Shown here: positions 7,104 through 10,823 of the stretch, in pieces
How the letters are laid out: the number at the start of each line of letters is the position of its first letter
How positions within the stretch are numbered: the first letter of the stretch is position 1
Made by a program: the position numbers and the translations under genes
Source of the DNA: an uncultured Bacteroidota bacterium
Lineage (GTDB): Bacteria > Bacteroidota > Bacteroidia > Chitinophagales > Chitinophagaceae
DNA length: 10,823 bases
Direction of reading: 5' to 3'
Assembly: GCA_903929655.1 (NCBI GenBank)
Contig: CAIYVS010000498.1
Location: 1 to 10,823 of the forward strand
The notes under the pieces: model-generated
Database searches by the model: none
The model's input: the letters and a program-made list of their open reading frames with translations, nothing else
Told to the model about the DNA's origin: nothing

Positions 7104-7122
7104 GATGCAAAGGTAGGTTAAT

Positions 7123-7146
7123 TTGAAAATGTGGGAATGTGAAAAT
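7123..7146. repeat. octamer word repeat, GTGAAAAT type
   Basis: Three consecutive 8-bp words, TTGAAAAT, GTGGGAAT and GTGAAAAT, are followed by degenerate versions to about 7185. They fill the short gap between the genes at 6591-7103 and 7191-7826. Confidence 0.4.
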
Positions 7147-7190
7147 TTGTGAAATGTGATGAAAGTTGGAATATGGGAATGTATGGTGAT

Positions 7191-7826
7191 TTAGTTTCGG
7201 GCGGGATTGAGGGGTTTGAAAAAGCCGGGTTGGGCGTGGTTCCGGGCATTGACCTGAATCCACTGTTTCAGCGAATCGCTCATTTCTTTGCGGTGGGGTG
7301 CAGCTGTGAATGGGATAAAACCCTGGTTGGTGAAATGGCTGTTTATAATGATGCGTTTATCATCGGCTATAAAGATCATTACTTCGCGCTGGTCTTTGTA
7401 TTGATCGACGGCTTTACTGATGATCTGGTAGACTTCGGGGGCCTCAGGGTGATGGTATACTGCGAGTTGCTGCGCTTTCAGAAATTCCTCTATTAAAGCC
7501 ATGTTTTCGGAGCTGAAATAAGGGGTATTGATTATGGCAAATTTAAGAGACTGGATATAACGAACTACGCTAATGATTAAGGGTATGAATGATAGGGAGA
7601 AGAAAGCGAGTAAATTGTAATTGAGTTTGTGCTCCTGGTCTTTATTGTGGGCGTAACTGGACCATAAGACAAATGAGACGAGGGCAGTTGTAAGTGCAAC
7701 GAACAGGACAGGTGCAATGGTTTTGACAGTTAAGGGGTAGCGGAGTTTCTTTTTGATAAAGCTGAGGTCTTTGAGGAGTTTGTTGTCCCATTGTGCGTCG
7801 CTGCCGCTGTTTGTTAAGGTTCTCAT
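7191..7826 (-). CDS. two-TM membrane protein of unknown function
   Basis: A 211-residue protein. Residues 1-35 are basic and cytoplasmic. TM1 is about 36-57 (IAPVLFVALTTALVSFVLW) and TM2 about 70-93 (NLLAFFSLSFIPLIISVV), with a short charged loop between them. The C-terminal domain (about 100-205) is soluble and contains EVMIFIADDKRIIINSHF (148-165), which looks like the most conserved part. I do not recognise a catalytic motif. The ATG at 7824-7826 is preferred over an upstream start at 7865, which would add a poorly supported AT-rich leader. It lies between the CCG-type Fe-S protein and the conserved protein at 6591, all on the minus strand; a partner role for the Fe-S complex is possible but only inferred from position. 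Confidence 0.7.
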   Translation of the reverse strand: MRTLTNSGSDAQWDNKLLKDLSFIKKKLRYPLTVKTIAPVLFVALTTALVSFVLWSSYAHNKDQEHKLNYNLLAFFSLSFIPLIISVVRYIQSLKFAIINTPYFSSENMALIEEFLKAQQLAVYHHPEAPEVYQIISKAVDQYKDQREVMIFIADDKRIIINSHFTNQGFIPFTAAPHRKEMSDSLKQWIQVNARNHAQPGFFKPLNPARN

Positions 7827-7917
7827 TGATTTTTTTAGTTTAATCGTAAAATAGTAAAGATTCAAAGAACGGGTATAAAAAAATTTATGCCAAAATGTTT
7901 GTGCCAGTTTGAATATG

Positions 7918-7935
7918 CCGTCCTCTATGGGACGG
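7918..7935. repeat. CCGTCC/GGACGG palindrome
   Basis: A perfect 6-bp stem CCGTCC (7918-7923) with GGACGG (7930-7935) encloses the loop TCTATG. It lies 65-82 nt past the stop codon of the minus-strand CCG-domain gene. No T-tract follows on either strand. A variant occurs at 6300-6315, so it is better seen as a dispersed palindrome than as a terminator. Confidence 0.45.
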
Positions 7936-7999
7936 GTGTTATTTGCTATTTTGTGCTACCAATATTATATACCTAGGGGTCACAAATGAGCCAGATTCA

Positions 8000-8779
8000 T
8001 TAAGCCATTGATGCGGCTACGAGTTCGGCTATATCGAGCACTTTTACGGTGTCTTCTTTTTCTTTGTTCTTTACTCCGTCGGTAAGCATGGTGGTGCAGA
8101 AGGGGCAATTGGCAGCTATGATATTAGCACCTGTTTCGAGGGCTTGTTCTGCTCTTTCGAAATTGACGCGGGTGTTTCCTTCTTCTTCTTCTTTGAACAT
8201 CTGGGCACCGCCTGCTCCGCAACACATGCCATTGCTTTTGCAGCGTTTCATTTCTACGAGTTCTACGTCAAGTGCTTCCAGCACGGCCCGGGGGGCTTCG
8301 TAGATATGATTGCCACGGCCTAAGTAACAGCTATCGTGATAGGTGATCTTTTTGCCTTTATAACTGCCGTCTTCTTTCATTTTTATGCGGCCTTCGTTGA
8401 TGAGTTGCTGCAGCAGGGTGGTGTGGTGTATTACTTCGTAATTGCCACCGAGTGCTGGGTACTCATTCTTTAGTATGTTAAAGCAATGGGGACAGGCGGT
8501 AACTATTTTCTTTACCTGATAGCCGTTGAGGATATGGATATTATTATAAGCCATCATCTGGAACAGGAATTCGTTTCCGGCACGACGGGCGGGGTCGCCG
8601 GTGCAGCTTTCTTCTTTGCCGAGTATTGCGAACTTAATGCCTACTTTATCGAGTATCTGGGCAAAGGCTTTGGTTATCTTTTGTGCTCTCTGATCGAAGC
8701 TGCCGGCGCATCCTACCCAGAAAAGTATTTCGGGGGTTTCGCCGTTGGCTGCGTATTCGGACATTGATTTTACGGTCAT
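8000..8779 (-). CDS. CCG-domain (Fe-S)-binding oxidoreductase subunit
   Basis: A 259-residue soluble protein built from two cysteine-rich CCG domains (PF02754 type, as in HdrB, GlpC and LutA). The first box has C24, then C59 in SCTGDPARRAGNE, and CPHC at 96-99. It lacks the usual double cysteine, having S58-C59. The second is complete: C151, C186-C187-G, and CPFC at 225-228, with 34 residues between C151 and C186. Such domains bind a non-cubane or ordinary [4Fe-4S] cluster and pass electrons to a partner. The partner is probably the membrane ferredoxin-type protein at 9294-10613, from which it is separated by hicAB. The ATG at 8777-8779 is chosen over an upstream TTG (8809) that overlaps hicB. 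The substrate is not shown by sequence. Confidence 0.9.
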   Translation of the reverse strand: MTVKSMSEYAANGETPEILFWVGCAGSFDQRAQKITKAFAQILDKVGIKFAILGKEESCTGDPARRAGNEFLFQMMAYNNIHILNGYQVKKIVTACPHCFNILKNEYPALGGNYEVIHHTTLLQQLINEGRIKMKEDGSYKGKKITYHDSCYLGRGNHIYEAPRAVLEALDVELVEMKRCKSNGMCCGAGGAQMFKEEEEGNTRVNFERAEQALETGANIIAANCPFCTTMLTDGVKNKEKEDTVKVLDIAELVAASMA

Positions 8780-8801
8780 AACATTAGTATATTTAAAACT
8801 A

Positions 8802-9023
8802 TCAGGCAAACATCAATTTCCCTTTAGGCTCAGGGATATTCCTGCCTAATGATTTTGCAGTATCAATCCACTCTTTCATTATTACCTGCACGTTATTAAT
8901 TGCAGTGGTGTATGTTTCTCCATCTGCAAGACAGCCTGGCAATTCAGGCACTTCAGCTATAAAACAATTATCGTCTTTACTCCAATAAATAATTACTTCG
9001 TATTTATTCAGATTGTTTTCCAT
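8802..9023 (-). CDS. hicB: HicB-type antitoxin
   Basis: A 73-residue protein with the HicB fold signature FIAEVPELPGCLADGET (21-37), after a beta strand KYEVIIYW and before the helix AINNVQVIMKEWIDTAKSLG. It would neutralise the HicA RNase encoded just upstream. It is the short form: no C-terminal helix-turn-helix or ribbon-helix-helix DNA-binding domain follows, so self-repression through its own DNA binding is not evident. It overlaps the end of hicA by 20 nt, the usual tight coupling, and its stop is 22 nt before the start of the CCG-domain gene. Confidence 0.9.
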   Translation of the reverse strand: MENNLNKYEVIIYWSKDDNCFIAEVPELPGCLADGETYTTAINNVQVIMKEWIDTAKSLGRNIPEPKGKLMFA

Positions 9024-9270
9024 TTTGCCATAGTTTATATTTTATAATTATTTCCCTTACTTGTTTAACCTGATAAGCTTTTACCATATTGTTCTTGGGT
9101 TGCAGATTGATGATTTCAATTACATTTTCCCTGGTAAAAATATGGTGGCTTCCATTTACACGCATTTTAAAACCCAAAGACAACAATATTTTTACAGCAT
9201 CATCAAAATGAAAATTATTATCGGAATTTGCAAAAAGCAATGTTGTTAATAGCTTATCAAATTTACTCAT
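9004..9270 (-). CDS. hicA: HicA-type mRNA interferase toxin
   Basis: An 88-residue HicA protein with a double-stranded RNA-binding-like fold. Family marks are DDAVKILLSLGFKMRVNGSHHIFTR (about 23-47), with the catalytic-type histidine in GSHH (40-43), and the C-terminal helix AYQVKQVREII. HicA cleaves mRNA and tmRNA to stop growth when its antitoxin is lost. The first 20 residues (MSKFDKLLTTLLFANSD) are an N-terminal extension of the kind seen in Bacteroidota HicA. The ATG at 9270 is preferred; an ATG at 9285 adds five residues. The gene begins only 23 nt past the stop of the Fe-S membrane protein and is AT-rich compared with both Fe-S genes, which suggests it was inserted. Confidence 0.9.
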   Translation of the reverse strand: MSKFDKLLTTLLFANSDNNFHFDDAVKILLSLGFKMRVNGSHHIFTRENVIEIINLQPKNNMVKAYQVKQVREIIIKYKLWQNGKQSE

Positions 9271-9293
9271 AAATTTTAAAAACATTTTTAAAA

Positions 9294-10613
9294 TTAATTC
9301 ATTTCTTCAACCCATTTATCCCTGTCATCGGGACTAAATTTCCAGGGGGCCATGTTGTTTTCTATGTTGCCAAACATGAGGTTCCACTCCTGGGGGGCGT
9401 TGCTGTCTTCCATGATGAGGCTGCGACGCAGTTGCATGATAATAGAAAGCGGGTCTATGCTGACAGGGCAGGCTTCTACGCAGGCCTGGCAAGAGGTGCA
9501 GGCGCGAAGTTCTTCTACTGTTATATAGTCGTTCAAGAGGGTTTTGCCGTCGTCTACAAATGTTTTATTGAGAGTAATGTTCTTTCCTACTGTTTCCATG
9601 CGATCGCGGGTATCCATCATGATCTTGCGCGGAGAAAGTTTTTTGCCTGTCATGTTTGCGGGGCAGGAATCGGTGCAGCGGCCGCACTCGGTACAGGAGT
9701 AGGCATCGAGGAGGTTTTTCCAAGAGAGGTCGGGAATGTCTTTTGCACCGAAGCGATGGTGTTCTGTTTGTTCTGTAGCTGGTGGAGCTTTATCTGGTTC
9801 CATCATATACAGGACTTCTTTTTGTATCTCGGGCATGTTCTTTATTTCGCCCTGGGGGATGAGTTTGCCATAGTAAGCATTTGGAAATGCGAGTAAGATG
9901 TGCATGTGCTTGGAGTAGGGGAGATAGTTGAGGAAGGCAAAAATGCCTAAAATATGCAACCACCAGCAGCCTCGTTCTATACCAATTAATGTACCTGTGG
10001 ACATGGTTGAAAACATGGAGGAAAGGTTGCCTGATATGAGGAATGTTTGTGTGGCGGTATAGTGTTCGATTCCTCTGCCTTGCAGTATATGGTCGGCGGA
10101 GTTCATGGTGAGGAAGAGACTCATTAGTATGATCTCGGTGATGAGGATGATGTTGGCATCGCTACGTGGCCAGCCGTTGAGCTCTTTCATATTGAGGCGG
10201 CGCACTTTTAAGATGTTTCTGCGGATGAGGAATATGAGGCATGCGAGCAGGACCATTGCTGCGAGTACTTCGAAAAAGTCTATAAGGAAGGAGTACAGGT
10301 TGCCGAGGAAGGGGGCAAACATCCGGTGCTGTCCTGTTATGCCATCTAAAAAGATCTCTAATATTTCTATATTGATGATGATAAAACCTGCGTAAACTGC
10401 GAGGTGGAGGAGTGCAGGGATGGGTTTTTTAAACATTTTCTTTTGGCCCAGTGCGAGGAGGAACATGTTTTTCCATCTTTGGCCGGGATTGTCTGAGATG
10501 TCTTCGTCGCGGCCAAGGTTAATGTTGCGGCGCAATGCTGCTATTTTTTTATAAAATATATAAATAGCAAAGGCGGTACATATTATAAAAAGAATTTGCT
10601 GGAGCACATGCAT
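9294..10613 (-). CDS. membrane Fe-S oxidoreductase, NarI-like and dicluster ferredoxin domains
   Basis: A 439-residue integral membrane protein. Five likely membrane helices lie at about 4-21, 66-89, 110-131, 153-172 and 217-241. The last carries WWLHILGIF...YSKHMHILLAF, whose histidines (220, 236, 238) and H70 suit heme b ligation as in NarI-like subunits. The soluble part has two [4Fe-4S] motifs, C307-x2-C310-x2-C313-x3-C317-P and C372-x2-C375-x2-C378-x3-C382-P. This plan matches the membrane half of ETF:menaquinone oxidoreductase-type proteins (EMO/EtfD, HdrD/E-like). In those proteins the CCG domain is often fused at the C-terminus; here it is probably supplied by the gene at 8000-8779. 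It would move electrons between a cytoplasmic donor and the quinone pool. The ATG at 10611-10613 is chosen over a TTG at 10622. Confidence 0.85.
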   Translation of the reverse strand: MHVLQQILFIICTAFAIYIFYKKIAALRRNINLGRDEDISDNPGQRWKNMFLLALGQKKMFKKPIPALLHLAVYAGFIIINIEILEIFLDGITGQHRMFAPFLGNLYSFLIDFFEVLAAMVLLACLIFLIRRNILKVRRLNMKELNGWPRSDANIILITEIILMSLFLTMNSADHILQGRGIEHYTATQTFLISGNLSSMFSTMSTGTLIGIERGCWWLHILGIFAFLNYLPYSKHMHILLAFPNAYYGKLIPQGEIKNMPEIQKEVLYMMEPDKAPPATEQTEHHRFGAKDIPDLSWKNLLDAYSCTECGRCTDSCPANMTGKKLSPRKIMMDTRDRMETVGKNITLNKTFVDDGKTLLNDYITVEELRACTSCQACVEACPVSIDPLSIIMQLRRSLIMEDSNAPQEWNLMFGNIENNMAPWKFSPDDRDKWVEEMN

Positions 10614-10667
10614 AAAGCACAAGGTTTGAAGCCCCGAAAATAATTGCTTTTAAGCTAAAAACATAGT

Positions 10668-10701
10668 TTTGATACTTATTGTATCTTTATTGATAATTTT
10701 G
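10668..10701 (+). promoter_or_regulatory. Bacteroidota-type promoter for the gene at 10718
   Basis: TTTG at 10668-10671 and TAATTTTG at 10694-10701 (a perfect TAnnTTTG) are 22 nt apart, within the range for Bacteroidota housekeeping promoters. Transcription would begin at about 10708, some 10 nt before the ATG at 10718. Confidence 0.45.
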
Positions 10702-10717
10702 TCGTGGTTTTAAAAAA

Positions 10718-10823
10718 ATGAACAGGTTCATGTATAGGAAATTGTTTGCAATCATGTGTTTGCTGATGTGGTTGTTGATGCCGGGTAAAATGCTGGGCCA
10801 GAGTAAGATCAGTGCCGAGAACC
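10718..10823 (+). CDS. secreted or envelope protein, N-terminus only
   Basis: The first 35 codons of a plus-strand gene that leaves the window, divergent from the Fe-S membrane protein. It begins MNRFMYRKLFAIMCLLMWLL, then MPGKMLGQSKISAEN. The basic start, hydrophobic core and GQ end fit a signal peptide cleaved at about residue 28. Cell-envelope genes often stand at this place beside the Fe-S pair in related genomes as I remember them, but too little is visible to name it. Confidence 0.65.
   Translation, partial: MNRFMYRKLFAIMCLLMWLLMPGKMLGQSKISAEN

Noticed and set aside
7918..7935. Rho-independent terminator of the Fe-S operon
   Set aside because: The stem is only 6 bp, and no T-tract follows it on the minus strand.
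9432..9896. 154-codon plus-strand ORF
   Set aside because: It is antisense to the Fe-S membrane protein, whose motifs and helices are clear, and has no family features of its own.

Overview
The window looks like a chromosomal segment of a Bacteroidota bacterium, probably of the Chitinophagaceae/Sphingobacteriia type. The reasons are a C-terminal type IX secretion (T9SS) sorting domain, Bacteroidota-style promoter boxes (TAnnTTTG), no clear Shine-Dalgarno sequences, a DUF6515-type His/Gly-rich secreted protein, and a membrane Fe-S oxidoreductase pair next to a small protein family that I know from this phylum. The placement comes from recognition of families, not from a database search.

Positions 1-1052 (minus strand) hold three tandem copies of a gene for a small secreted four-cysteine protein. 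One copy is cut by the window edge. Positions 1291-2211 (minus) encode a solitary protein with a phage-terminase-like helix-turn-helix. Positions 2212-2802 are gene-free and rich in short repeats: a heptamer word array, CGCAGA words with a palindrome, and a nested hairpin.

Positions 2803-4964 (plus) are one large secreted gene interrupted by an apparent one-base frameshift at about 4095-4101. Rejoined, it has a signal peptide, a long beta-rich region, a dockerin-like pair of calcium loops, a cohesin-like domain and a T9SS type A sorting domain. Positions 5388-6218 (plus) encode a DUF6515-like secreted protein. It lies between two direct copies of a hairpin-rich repeat of about 220 bp (5021-5244 and 6341-6565).

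Positions 6591-10613 (minus) form a gene series that reads, in order of transcription: a membrane protein with two [4Fe-4S] ferredoxin motifs, HicA toxin, HicB antitoxin, a CCG-domain Fe-S protein, a two-TM membrane protein and a conserved cytoplasmic protein. The two Fe-S proteins look like the two halves of one quinone-linked electron-transfer complex, and the hicAB pair sits between them. A divergent plus-strand gene with a signal peptide starts at 10718 and runs off the window.

No rRNA, tRNA, CRISPR array or transposase was seen. The points most worth a second look are the hicAB insertion inside the Fe-S operon, the flanking repeat pair around the DUF6515 gene, the frameshift inside the dockerin-like module, and the recent tandem duplication of the small secreted proteins.
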